A DNA stretch of 64,000 nucleotides from Megaustenia siamemsis (lineage: Eukaryota > Mollusca > Gastropoda > Stylommatophora > Ariophantidae): NCBI GenBank assembly GCA_032433765.1, contig JAVIAB010000051.1, forward strand, positions 154,345,554-154,409,553, read 5' to 3'. A program made the position numbers and the translations under genes. The notes beneath the pieces are model-generated. The model was not told the DNA's origin, did not search any database, and saw only the letters and a program-made list of their open reading frames with translations. Shown in pieces: positions 12,641-23,720 of the stretch (positions are counted from its first letter, which is position 1; each line of letters begins with the position of its first letter).

Positions 12641-14868
12641 TTCTATAACCATCATACATGTTACACCCCACAACTTGCCTTACTCTATAACCATCATACA
12701 TGCTACACCCCACAACTTGCCTCACTCTATACCATCATACGTGCTACACCCCACCAATTGCTCCCCTCTATAACCATCATATATGCTACACCCCACAACT
12801 TGCCTTACTCTATAACCATCATAGATGCTACACCCCACAACTTGCCTTACTCTATAACCATCATAGATGCTACACCACACCACTTGCTCCCCTCTATAAC
12901 CATCATGCATGCTACACCACACCACTTGCTCCCCTCTATAACCATCATGCATGCTACACCACACCACTTGCTCCCCTCTATAACCATCATACATGCTACA
13001 CCACACAACTTGCTCCCCTCTATAACCATCATGCATGCTACACCACACCACTTGCCTCCCCTCTATAACATCAAACAGGCTACACCCCACAACATGCCTC
13101 CCCTCTATAACATCATGCACGCTACACCCCACCACTTGCTTCACTCTAAAACAGCATGCATGCTACACCCCACAAGCCTCCCCTCTATAACAACATACAT
13201 GCTACACCCCACCACTTGCTTCACTCTATAACATCATGCATGCTACACCCCGCCACTTGCCTCCCCTCTATAACATCATACATGCTACACCCCACCACTT
13301 GCCTCACTCTATAACATCATACATGCTACACCCCACCACTTGCCTCACTCTATAACCATCATACATGCTACACCCCACCACTTGTCTCACTCTATAACCA
13401 TCATACATGCTACACCCCACCACTTGTCTCACTCTATAACCATCATACATGCTACACCCCACCACTTGCCTCACTCTATAACCATCATACATGCTACACC
13501 CCACCACTTGTCTCACTCTATAACCATCATACATGCTACACCCCACAACTTGCCTCACTCTATAACATCATACATGCTACACCCCACAACTTGCCTCACT
13601 CTATAACATCATACATGCTACACCCCACCACTTGCCTCACTCTATAACATCATACATGCTACACCCCACCACTTGCCTCACTTATAACATCATACATGCT
13701 ACACCCCACAACTTGCCTCACTCTATAACCATTATACATGCTACACCCCACCACTTGCTCCCCTCTATAACCATCATACATGCTACACCACACCACTTGC
13801 TCCCCTCTATAACCATCATACATGCTACACCACACCACTTGCTCCCCTCTATAACCATCATACATGCTACACCACACCACTTGCTCCCTTCTATAACCAT
13901 CAAACAGGCTACACCCCACAACTTGCCTCCCCTCTATAACATCAAACAGGCTACACCCCACAACTTGCCTCCCCTCTATAACATCATGCACACTACACCC
14001 CACCACTTGCTTCACTCTATAACATCATGCATGCTACACCCCACCACTTGCCTCCCCTCTATAACATCATACATGCTACAACCCACCAGTTGCCTCACTC
14101 TATAACCATCATACATGATATACCCCACCATTTGCCTCACTCTATAACAATCATACAAGATACACCCCACCAGTTGCCTCACTCTATAACCATCATGCAT
14201 GCTACACCCCACCACTTGCACCACTTGTCTCACTCTATAACCATCATACATGCTACACCCCACCACTTGCCTCCCCTCTAACATCATACATGCTACACCC
14301 CACCATTTGCCTCACTCTATAACCATCATTCATGCTACACCCCACCACTTGCCTCCCCTCTATAACATCATAGATGCTACACCCCACCACTTGCCTCACT
14401 CTATAACCATCATACATGCTACACCCTACAACTTTGCCTCCCTCTATAACGTCATACATGCTACACCCCACAACTTGCCTCACTCTATAACCATCATACA
14501 TGCTACACCCCACAACTTGCCTCCCTCTATAACCATCATAGATGCTACACCCCACAACTTGCCTCCCTATATAACCATCATAGATGCTACACCCCACCAC
14601 TTGCCTCCCCTCTATAACCATCATACATGCTACACCCCACCACTTGCCTCCCTATAAACATCATAGATGCTACACCCCACCACTTGCCTCCCTCTATAAC
14701 ATCATACATGCTACACCCCACCACTTGCCTCATCTCTATAACATCACACATGCCTACACCCCACAACTTGCCTCCTCTCTATAACCATCATACATGCTAC
14801 ACCCCACAACTTGCCTCCCTCTATAACCATCATACATGCTACACCCCACCACTTGCCTCCCTATATAA
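12641..14868. repeat. Minisatellite, 42-bp unit, 2.2 kb
   Basis: About 53 copies of a unit built from tataaccatcatacatgcta and caccccaccacttgcctcac with 41- to 43-bp length variants. A block from about 12880 to 13230 (acaccacaccacttgctccc variants, then aacatcaaacaggctac, then gcttcactc) recurs at about 13740-14070, showing a large segmental duplication inside the array. Both strands have long open frames because the period is 14 codons. Confidence 0.97.
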
Positions 14869-15493
14869 CCGGATCTGGTCACAGCAACTGGAAGTTGAGT
14901 CGTTACATTATAATATTATTTTGTCTACATATTTCATTATTAGTTATCTATGTAGTGTTAATTTTATTTACGTACATATCTGTGTATGTGTTGTTATTGT
15001 TCCTACTGAAGGCCTAATGAACCGCAACGTCGTTCGACTTTGTGTTGTCCATTAACTATGCAAACTGAAACAAGACTGCTTTTTTTATATTTTTTTTCCA
15101 TTTCTATTTAACTCTCTCCGCGCTTTCATATTACCACCAATGCAATACTGTACCCGCCCACATTGCACCCACCCGCCCACACCTCTACATCTATAATTAT
15201 AGCTCTAACATGTCTTTATATTGCGAACCCTTTCATCTCGATCGTTATTCCTGAACGTCGTCTATGTGGACGAAACGCCCTGACAACATTTTCAACATAA
15301 TGGCCGTACCGTTGCTATTGTTATGCCGTACAACATGAAGCTGTAATGAGCGTGCGAGTATGCTCGCTCTCCACATTACCTAGGGTCAGAGATCACGAGA
15401 ACAATTACCGGTGTCACTGGATTGTAAAGCTAGAGAATCAAATCGAACAATAAGACAACCCCTAAACAGTTCCCATACGTTATCATTTGAGGT
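14869..15493. other. Unique stretch with a weak hammerhead-family relic
   Basis: No gene recognised. At about 15252-15281, cctgaacgtcgtctatgtgg followed by acgaaacgcc resembles a decayed member of the ctgaagaagg...cgaaacgtc family seen at 17035 and 26640. Confidence 0.4.
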
Positions 15494-16147
15494 CTTTTGC
15501 TCTTATGTTGGCCTCTGCTGCTGTTATGTTTCCCAGTGTTTCTAATATTCCATCAATCCATCTTTTTTTGTGTGAATCAATTCAGAGGAAGAGGTTTGTT
15601 TACAGCACTCGGAAAAAATGACAAATAATCAACAACATAAAAAAAATGGACCAAAGCAGGATCGAACCCGTACTCAGTGGCACAGCGCCTTGCCACGAAA
15701 AGCCAAACGCTAGGGAACACTGCAGTGGTTTGGCTTTTCGTGGCAAGGCGCTGTGCCACTGAGTACGGGTTCGATCCTGCTTTGGTCCATATTTTTTCTG
15801 TTGTTGATTATTTGTCATTTTTTCCGAGTACTGTAAACATACCTCTTCCTCTGAATTGATTCGCTGATTATCGCTCGGAAGTTTCCCTCTATAATAATAT
15901 TCATTTATTATTATTTGCCTCCATTCTTTTTTGTGGTCGGTTCTCGAGTCTTCTCGGAACGTTTATTGAAAGCTCGTTGTGTTGTTTTCATCTGTCTGCC
16001 TTTTCACGTGGCCAAACCATAATACCTGTTGCTTCTTTATGTATTCCATGACGCATTATTGCGCGCTTTTTTCTCAGTTCTTCATTTCTGATCTTATCTC
16101 TCACAAGCTGATCCCGGTCATTTGTCTAACACATTTCATCTCGGTAA
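15494..16147 (-). mobile_element. LINE-B copy a: ORF2 C-terminal end, interrupted by a fold-back element
   Basis: The minus strand aligns with 60465-60826 and 46455-46790. Conceptual translation of the family gives the LINE tail pattern G-H-V-T ... ALNIRRENTRP-GRPRKRW-IDGI, the usual end of a non-LTR retrotransposon reverse transcriptase. In this copy the alignment breaks at 15573 and resumes at 15921, bracketing the palindromic element. Several stops are present, so it is dead. Confidence 0.72.
15575..15862. mobile_element. Palindromic (fold-back) tRNA-like element
   Basis: A near-perfect inverted repeat: left arm 15575-15708 and right arm 15728-15862 (about 134 bp each, few mismatches) around a 19-bp loop. 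Each arm carries the tRNA-type B box gggttcgatcctg, so the unit is two head-to-head SINE-like halves. The whole insert, including about 58 bp of AT-rich tail, runs 15573-15920 and is bracketed by 15-bp near-identical repeats (ccatctttttttgtg at 15558-15572, ccattcttttttgtg at 15921-15935). Mirror open frames on both strands follow from the palindrome and are not genes. Confidence 0.88.
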
Positions 16148-16307
16148 TGGTTATTTTTTAAATTATTCTTTACAATGCGTGCTTCCGATGGTCAAAGATG
16201 GCGGTATATTTTAATTTCGGAGTGTGGATTATGTGGACAAAAGTGACTATACAAGGGTTTCTTTCTGATAATTAGGATTGTATAGGTTGTTTATATATAT
16301 ATATATA

Positions 16308-16770
16308 TATCTTCTGCCTTTCAGCTCCACGTGGAGCATAGGTCTTCAACAAACACTTTCCAAGTCTTCTGTTTCTTGCCATTCTTCTAAGATCATTCCA
16401 TGTCTTCCCCATCAGCTTCATCTCTGCTTCTATCTGTCTTCTTCAAGAATATTTGGGTCTTCCCTTTGTCTGTTTTCTTTGGAGATTCTAAAAAAAAAGG
16501 GCCTGTTGGGTAATACTCTCAGTTGGCTTCCGCAGTGTGTCCTGTCCAGCACCATTGTCTTCGCTGTATCTCTTTATCCACTGGTATTTGACTGGTACAT
16601 TTCCATATTTATATGTTAGTGATTTTGTCCTGCCATTTCCATCATTTTATTCTACGTAAGCATCCATTAATGAAGGTCTGTATCTTCATGATTGTCATTT
16701 TTGTTGTTCTCCATGTTTCACAGCCATATAATACGATTGACTTAACATTGAAGTTGAACTTTTAAAAAAA
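16308..16770 (-). mobile_element. LINE-A copy b: ORF2 C-terminal end
   Basis: Reverse-complement match to 54290-54850: it runs from the terminal ctccacgtggagcatagg region through the RR-W-GH-L-PTES segment to the YGCETW codons near 16715-16735 (catgtttcacagccatata on the plus strand). It is 5'-truncated and has stops and a frame-breaking A run near 16490. A short TA microsatellite (about 16293-16310) abuts its 3' end. Confidence 0.8.
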
Positions 16771-16857
16771 AATATTTTTATATTTAACATAAATGCTGAG
16801 AAGAGAGGAAGAAAATGAATGTAGAAAAAATGCGTAAAAAGGTCACTTAGCTGAACT

Positions 16858-16871
16858 CTCCTATCTATCTA

Positions 16872-16903
<32 letters not shown>
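16858..16903. repeat. CTAT/CT microsatellite
   Basis: A short run of ctat tetranucleotides passes into a CT dinucleotide run. Confidence 0.95.
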
Positions 16904-16906
<3 letters not shown>

Positions 16907-16954
16907 TACATGTAATACATTACCTTTTTATTTTCTTATTGTTTTATCTCTACC

Positions 16955-17150
16955 TTCTTTGTTGTATTAGGGTTATTACTCCGAAACATGTAGTAGAGTA
17001 ATGTTCATTCCGTTGTCTGTGTTGTCCCTGATTTCTGAAGAAGGCCGCATGTAGGCCGAAACGTCAAATATTATGTATTGTTCTCTTTTGTAAAGCTTTG
17101 CCAATACATTGTATGAGTGTATGTCACACCCACCATTAGTTTCCACTTAC
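16955..17150 (+). repeat. Dispersed repeat family G, copy 1
   Basis: Shares about 150 bp with 26595-26740: ttccgttgtc, tgtgttgt, ctgaagaaggcc, ggccgaaacgtca, ttttgtaaagct and the tail gagtgta-gt-acaccc. The central motif resembles those embedded in Penelope-like and other retroelements. No coding region is visible. Confidence 0.65.
17035..17065 (+). other. Hammerhead-ribozyme-like motif
   Basis: Contains the conserved core CUGANGA (ctgaaga, 17035-17041), a GGCC/GGCC stem II (17043-17046 with 17054-17057, loop gcatgta), then GAAA (17058-17061) and cgtc ending at 17065. The flanks attt (17031-17034) and aaat (17066-17069) can pair as a 4-bp stem I. Deviations from a canonical type: one extra unpaired A (17042) between the core and stem II, and a stem III reduced to AC/GT with no loop, so activity as a monomer is doubtful. 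Confidence 0.35.
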
Positions 17151-17274
17151 TAGAAGTCTTCTCCCATAAAACGTATGTTCATTTTAATAAAAGCAGATGA
17201 TTAAAGTCCAGACAAAAGTGCCTTCCACTGTCCAATTCTGTCTCATGTTCACTGTATCAAATCTCATCCATCCC

Positions 17275-17508
17275 ATATTAGATGTTTCATATTATATGTT
17301 CCATATTAGATGTTCCATATTAGATGTACATATTATATGTCCCATATTAGATGTTCCATATTAGATGTTACCCCGTATTAGATGTTCCATATTATGTGTC
17401 CCATATTATGTGCCCCATATTGGATGTTCCATATTAGATGTTCCATATTATATGTCATATTAGATGTTCCATATTAGATGTTACATATTAGATGTTCCAT
17501 ATTACCAC
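17275..17508. repeat. Short array, 14-bp unit
   Basis: Degenerate tandem copies of atattagatgttcc with variants atattatatgtccc. Confidence 0.9.
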
Positions 17509-18950
17509 ATCTCGCTCCACACAAAATCTCATTTTCCCTAATTCCAAACATAATTTTGTCCCCACATGTCACCACACATTAATTACAGATTAATAAAAAA
17601 AAAAACCAATGTATTAGCAAACAAGCCACGATTAAATGCTTTATCTGCACACTTTCTCTTCTCCTAAAATCCTGTGCAAACTGTTCTGTGTAAATGGCCA
17701 TTTAGAAACTTGTATCCAAATCGTATTTCAGTTTGGCCTACCTTTACAGTTTTGTTTTTTTCTAAACACATTGTAGATGTGTTTTATTTGTTTGGTCTTA
17801 TTCTTATTTCAGTCACTACTTCCTTATCCTATTTATCTTCCGTTGTTTTCAATCGCCCCGTCATACAGGAAATAAAAACATTCTTATTGATAGGCCCAGG
17901 CTAGTAGCTGCTGTTAACTCAGTAACAATTTTCAGCTTCATCTAATTATGATAATGCTTAAAATGCTACACAATCAATAGACAAATCTTGATATTTGCTG
18001 ATATTAATGCGTTCAAATATAGGAGCCACGAATTTCTAGCCAGGCTGAACATCAATATTATTTGAAATTAAAATTGTCCGTACCGTTTTCTCAACCTTAG
18101 TTTGTCCAAGACCTATTACAGTTCGATGCCTGGTGCCAACTCAGTCATTCTCTGCTCTCAATTTACCATCATCAAAAGCTACATTAAATATCTTTAGTGT
18201 TTCGGTTTTTTAATTTAAAAAAAAAGATGACATCTGCAACATCCACTTCCGGTTTTCTGTACAACGTATCAATGTTTTCATTTCCTTGACAACCGCCTAG
18301 GTAATTTGCTGTCTGTGTATGTGTGTATGTGCGCACGCGCGCGAGTGTGTACTAAGCTAATATCTAATGATCTCGATTAATCGAAGTAAAGGAGCACGAT
18401 CTGCTTTGGTAATAAATCTCTTGATCCTTTCCGCTGTGTCTGCATCGAATAATAAAACAGGCGATCCCTTTCATGTTTATTTTCTCCCGAGTATGTTATT
18501 TCCTAATGCATTATCCGCTCTCCCAGTCATTCATTTCACGTAATTCTCACAAACTGAACGTCTCTTATTCTCATTATACTTTTTGCATTATTTAAATCCG
18601 GATTTTTTTTTCTTTCGCTCACATTCAGAAGTTGAAGTCCGCCATTTGCATGTTGCTCTCGCTAGAGAGGCAGCTATTAATTGTTGTCGGCAGAACAACA
18701 TGTCTGCCGCCTTGAAAACTTCCAATAACTTTTCTCCGTTCCTTTTTTTTTAAATTGAGCAAAAGAGACCTCAAATGTGTCTGTGTTCATTTTTAATTTG
18801 TTACTGTGTTCTATTATCTTTACTTGTTTCATTTCGCTGTCATTAAAGGCATATTATCCAGTGTTCACTAACGTACCAATGTGTACCTACATGCTGTAGG
18901 AACCGCATGACTCATAACTTACTACCAAGGTTAATTTTCAAGATTAATTT
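17509..18950. other. AT-rich unique stretch, nothing recognised
   Basis: No gene signature. The open frame 17674-17904 (+) lacks a domain I recognise. A purine-pyrimidine alternating run with cgcacgcgcgcg lies near 18330-18345. Confidence 0.5.
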
Positions 18951-19260
18951 GATGTTTGGCCGAGTAGATAACGTGTCGTCCTCCAAACCAGGAGATCGCG
19001 AGTTTGAATCACGGTCAAGGCGTTGTTTTTTTCTAGCATGTCAATCACATCGTCGAGACCGCACTGGACACGCTATCCCAGCCTGTGTTCAATCTGTTAG
19101 TGACCGGGCAGCGGACAAAACTGGCGGTGGGGGCGCGTGAGCATTTTATACACGTTAAAGAACTCTTGGCAGGTGAAACACGAAAACAGTGAATCCAAAA
19201 TGGCCGCTGCGCGGGAAAAATTAGGAGAGAAAATCTGTTCAAAGACGTCAGAACTCTTTA
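18951..19260 (+). mobile_element. tRNA-derived SINE-like element, family D
   Basis: Starts with a tRNA-like head: A box tggccgagtaga at 18957-18968 and B box gagtttgaatcac at 19000-19012, spaced about 32 bp apart as in a tRNA gene. A T run and a GC-richer body with acacgttaaagaactcttgg follow. The body's right limit is uncertain. A decayed tRNA gene is the alternative, but the long conserved-looking body favours a SINE. Confidence 0.55.
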
Positions 19261-19416
19261 ACGAATATTAAAAAAATGATTGCACCTCTAATCTAAAGTC
19301 GAGGAATATCTGCCTGCAGGGCGATGTCTGAGCACACGACTGCCGTTGTGGAGGTCAGGGGGATATGATATTCCCACACAATTCAGTCCCTGGTTACTTC
19401 GCTACAGACACAAAGC

Positions 19417-19725
19417 TGGTGTGCTCAAACAACATTTCATCAACATTTGACACTAAAAGCTGGTGTGCTCAAACAACATTTCATCAACATTTGACACTAA
19501 AAGCTGGTGTGCTCAAACACCATTTCATCAACATTTGACACTAAAAGCTGGTGTGCTCAAACAACACTTCATCAACATTTGATACTAAAAGCTGGTGTGC
19601 TCAAACAACATTTCATCAACATTTGACACTAAAAGCTGGTGTGCTCAAACAACATTTCATCAACAATTGAAACTAAAATCTGGTGTGCTCAAACAACACT
19701 TCATCAACATTTGACACTAAAGATT
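19417..19725. repeat. Minisatellite, 44-bp unit
   Basis: Seven copies of a 44-bp unit with core aaagctggtgtgctcaaaca and catttcatcaacatttgaca. Confidence 0.95.
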
Positions 19726-20474
19726 GTCGGCAAAAACAGGAGGTGAAACAAAAAAAAAAAAAAACGCCGAGATTCCAATCCACAGATCCACGTATGACGT
19801 CGCTGAGAACATGGACTTTCATTTCCTTCTGAAACTGAAGAAGACATCTTGTAAAGACGCCCTGTTTCACCAAATGTCTTCTTTTCTCTTTCCCTATAAC
19901 AGAAATCCAGTGTTACGTACAGAACCACCGCTTTTCAACGAATGTGAATATATTAGTATGAACCAAGATCTGTCTCATGATCACAAATGAATATCTCATT
20001 ACAGTGCACGAACTCTGAAGAGCTGGCGAGGGCAAGCGTATCTATTTCAGAAAAAAGAAAATTAAAATCATTTTCATTAAGGAATTTTTTATTTCTTTTA
20101 TCTTCTAATTTTGAGTCTGCAACTGCGGCCCGCATCATGTTTTGTTATAAATGTCAATAGTTATTTAACTTAAAAACGTGACCTAAATTTATTTGATCAT
20201 TTCCGATAGTACCTAATTATACCTGTGGTGCCTTGGTTCAATTTGTAAATGAATACATTGAATTTCTACTTTCAACTAGAATTCATAACTGACAGAATTT
20301 CATCAAACTTGTGTTTCATTTACGTAAATAATAAATGAATATTTACACAACTATTATGTACATCCATGAAAATAATGGTTTTCAACTATTACCACAACTG
20401 CTATGCTACTTTGCTATAGTTCGCTAATTTATATGTTAATGTATGTTTCAATAAAGAAAACAATGACAGACATT
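19726..20474. other. Unique stretch, nothing recognised
   Basis: Begins with an A run (19750-19764). The overlapping opposite-strand open frames at 19673-19990 show no family motif. Confidence 0.45.
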
Positions 20475-20720
20475 GAACTGAGAACATAAGGTCATGAAAT
20501 CTTGCAGTGACTGCGACAATTGAAATGGTTCGGCCATCTTCAAAGATTGTCTGAAAATGCTGAACCATGAATGGAATACACCGCGTTAATGACACCGCGT
20601 TAATAACAACGCGTTAATAACACCGCGTTAATTAGGGGATATAGAGCACAAGAAAGGGCTAGCGGGATGAGATATGAAGGTGAAGTTGAGTATCCAAGGA
20701 GCCATCGGAAGAATGCTCAG
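20475..20720 (+). mobile_element. LINE tail fragment (family F)
   Basis: Plus-strand translation at about 20505-20565 gives LRQLKWFGHLQRLSENAE, the WFGHL signature near the end of many non-LTR retrotransposon ORF2 proteins. It is preceded by an in-frame stop and followed by a small cgttaataacaccg repeat at about 20583-20632. Confidence 0.5.
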
Positions 20721-21329
20721 GGTACCTTCACACCGAAGAAGAGGAAAGAAGAAACAATAAACAATAAACAATAAACAATAAACAAACACTGCGACCAAAT
20801 TTGGTATATAGACAGAAGGAATGATGATATCGATGATGGTGGTGATGATGGTTTTGATGGTGACAGCATTGATAATAATGGCAATGATGGTGAAGACGAC
20901 GGCGACGATGATGACAATGATGATAAGAACACTTGAACGTGATCTTTATCAGATACTACGAAATAAACCTTACCGGTTAGAATAATTAAACCAGCTTGAT
21001 TTAGTCTGCTTTTGCTAGACAATGAGTCAAGCCAAGCCTACGTACTACTGACATTACCAATCATCATCGTTATTAACAAATTAGTTGTCTTCAACTAAAT
21101 CTAGTACTTAAATCAACCTGAGCGAGCGCGCGCGCACACACACACATCAACATAGCAAAGCGAACTCTTCCAATTCCAGAGGAAGATAACCAACAACATG
21201 ATGACTTTCTCTTTCTCAGAAAACAATACTGCAGGTCATTGTTTGTCACTAACACTTTACTTAATTTACTCATTTGCCTAACTCCGGGAGGATAAAATAT
21301 ACGTGATTCTTTTAATATGTTTTTTTTTG

Positions 21330-21372
<43 letters not shown>

Positions 21373-21555
21373 AGCGTGCGTGCGTGCGTGCGCGCATGTG
21401 TAATTCAAAGTGATGTAGAGGAAGTTGTATCTTAAAATTGTTAAAAATTGAATCGAGCACCGCAAAACCTCTCAGTTGTGTCGATCGTTGATGTTTGTGC
21501 TACAAGCATGCACTACTAACATACCAACAGTACATACTTGTTTAGTTTAATCATT
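20721..21555. other. Simple-sequence-rich stretch
   Basis: Holds an aataaac tetramer-like run (20755-20785), GATGGT/GATGAT triplet runs (20825-20925), gcgcgcgcacacac at 21125-21143 and a TG dinucleotide run (21331-21368). No gene recognised. Confidence 0.6.
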
Positions 21556-21800
21556 TGGTTATGGAAGGCACCGGTATCACTGCAAACGAATTAAAATCCA
21601 TAATTGCTCAACCGCCCGCGCCTGTGGAATCATCCGAATTACTATCTCATCTCCCAAACAAAGGAAGGTAGCTGTAGTCCCTATCATAGCAGTCTCAGCA
21701 CACGCCAAAAGATATAAGGCGAAACCGCACAGAAAGTGAACACAGCTAATTGTTCTCAGTCATGCGATATCATCATTCATCGTAAACAATTGGAATATCG
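21556..21800. mobile_element. Dispersed element H, copy 1
   Basis: Matches 28691-28940 in inverted orientation over about 240 bp. Both copies hold a 36-codon frame starting ATGGAAGGC and containing TANELKSIIAQPP, here at 21561-21671 (+). The other copy ends in an ataacc tail and has target-site duplications, so the family is probably a short retroelement whose sense strand is the opposite one. Family unknown. Confidence 0.6.
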
Positions 21801-22454
21801 AAACATGATTAAAACAGATGAAACACACAGCTCACCCAACTCAGAAGCTCCTGCAACAAGCCGGATTTTGTGAAAAACAAACAAACAAAACAAATAAACA
21901 AACAAACAGCAGTTAGCATAACCCAACGTTTTGACTGAAGACAACATGGGCGAACAGCCACAAACAAAAACTAGTCATGCATACATTTAGTTACTGCTCT
22001 GTGTATGACCACACTTGTCGTTATGCCTACGTTCGACATATAGGCATACACATAAGAAACATCAGTATTTTGAAGACCTAGAGACGTCACAATAAAAATG
22101 TATTCCTTTCCTTCATGTTATCATCATGCCCCTCCCCCCCCCCCCCCACCCCTTCCCCAACCCCATGTATTACAAACACCGACAGAATAAACCTACCGCA
22201 CCAACAACGATATTTGATCCCCACTATTTTTTTCCTTGTAGCTTCCACATGGGCCAGCTCAGAGAGAGAGCAGAAAACCACAAGCTGATAGAGACTTCAC
22301 CAAAACGTGTCATTGGCCAACACCGATCGAGAACTATAAGGCACTTGATTGTAGAGTCGTGAACTCCTCCCACTTGGCACAGTTTGTGGTATGTGTCGTA
22401 GATAGCTTCCCTCCAAGGGTGTATTGTGAACATGGCGTAGGTGTGCATATCTTT
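21801..22454. other. Unique stretch with C homopolymer
   Basis: An aaacaaac run (21876-21908) and a C run at 22133-22147. Opposite-strand open frames overlap each other; no gene recognised. Confidence 0.5.
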
Positions 22455-22600
22455 CAGTGACCAACGCCACATTTAGTGGATGATCTGGTCACTATAACGC
22501 CAGGCCGCCCTTCTTTCCCAGAAAAAAAATCAGAACCGATGTAAGGTTGAGTAAACCTAATAACCGTAGACAGCGAGGTAACCCGACCTCCTTTCCATAG
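22455..22600 (-). mobile_element. Decayed SINE-A copy
   Basis: Follows SINE-A colinearly on the minus strand: gatctggtcactataacgcc, tttcccagaaaaaaaatcag, taaggttgagtaaacct and ccgtagaca correspond to the family's ggtcggtattacgcc, tttcccagaaaaaatccg, taaggctgggtgaaccc and ccgtcggt. The B box is degraded. Confidence 0.6.
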
Positions 22601-23289
22601 TTGCACTGTTATGTAACTACTGAACTCCTTCATCAGCTCATCTCAGAGGGGCAGCTGTCACGTGATTTCCATAATTGTTCTCTCCAAACTCTATAAGTGT
22701 ATGCTTAGTATCTGTGTGTGTCTATGTGCATGTGTATCTGTGTGCCTGTGTGTTCATGTGTGCCTGTCTATGTGCATGTTTATCTGTGTGCCTGTTTGTG
22801 TGCTTTCCTGTGTGTGTGTGTTCCTGTGTGCCGATCATGCACATCAACTGGCATCTTCCCTTGCTGTGGTCACAAGCCAGCGACCAGTTAGGTTTGAACT
22901 ACGATCTGTGCAACCCCAAGACAGCACACTAAGCACAATGTCAATGACGAAGTCAGGGGCACACATCATTGTAAGTCTGAATCTAAAAATGGGTACCCGA
23001 TAATTTCTTCGAATAAACACATGCAGTATGGCATGATGCTGGTCACATGACTCGATTGATAAAATACGGGCACTAACATCATCCATACCCCCCTCCCCTC
23101 CACCCCTACCAAACATCCAAGAGGCTACACGGTGTGGCGGATACCCATCATTGTTTACAAACACCATTGCAGTTGTATAGATTGTGTTGGTTTATCGATT
23201 ACTTTATCGCCATTCTCCACGTGTTATCTTATCACCAACAAGAAACATCTGATACGGAGTAGTTTCATTCCTACATTGTGCTACCAGTG
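22601..23289. other. TG-rich simple sequence and unique DNA
   Basis: A degenerate tgtgtgcctgtg run at 22710-22835; nothing else recognised. Confidence 0.55.
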
Positions 23290-23720
23290 CAACATTGGTC
23301 ACTGACGAATAATCATATAAGAAAGCTTGCCAGCATAGAGATAGGATGTCTGAGAAAAGCGTTTGGAGTGAGTTGAAATGGTAGAATCAGAAATGATATA
23401 AGAGAAAGATTATGCATTGAGGTAATCCTAATCAATACACAGAAACAAGAAATACACGGTTTGCCCATCTAGAAAGAATGGCACATGATTCCTTACTATA
23501 CAATATATATATATATTAAAAGAGGAGAGATGACAGAAGAGCAAGAGGCAGGCCCAGAGTAAGATGGGCAGACAACATCAAAGAAAAGCTGCAACAAAAT
23601 CAATTGACAATAAGTAAAGTAAGATGGGCAGACAACATCAAAGAAAAGCTGCAACAAAATCAATTGACAATAAGTAAAGCCGCCAAAAGAAGGACAGCCA
23701 GAACGTTGTATCTACCTCGA
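23290..23720 (+). mobile_element. LINE tail fragment (family D) with a 60-bp internal duplication
   Basis: Translation shows an ORF2 C-terminal pattern: R-FAHLERMAHDSL at about 23455-23497, then RRDDRRARGRPRVRWADNIK near 23523-23580. The next 60 bp (about 23559-23618, core agatgggcagacaacatcaa) are exactly repeated at 23619-23678. A TA microsatellite (23500-23516) interrupts the frame. It is 5'-truncated and dead. Confidence 0.7.

Noticed and set aside
15577..15859. Two 60-codon proteins on opposite strands (MAQRLATKS start)
   Set aside because: They are mirror translations of one palindrome.
18951..19020. Functional tRNA gene
   Set aside because: Box spacing fits, but a convincing cloverleaf could not be drawn and the downstream body looks like a SINE.
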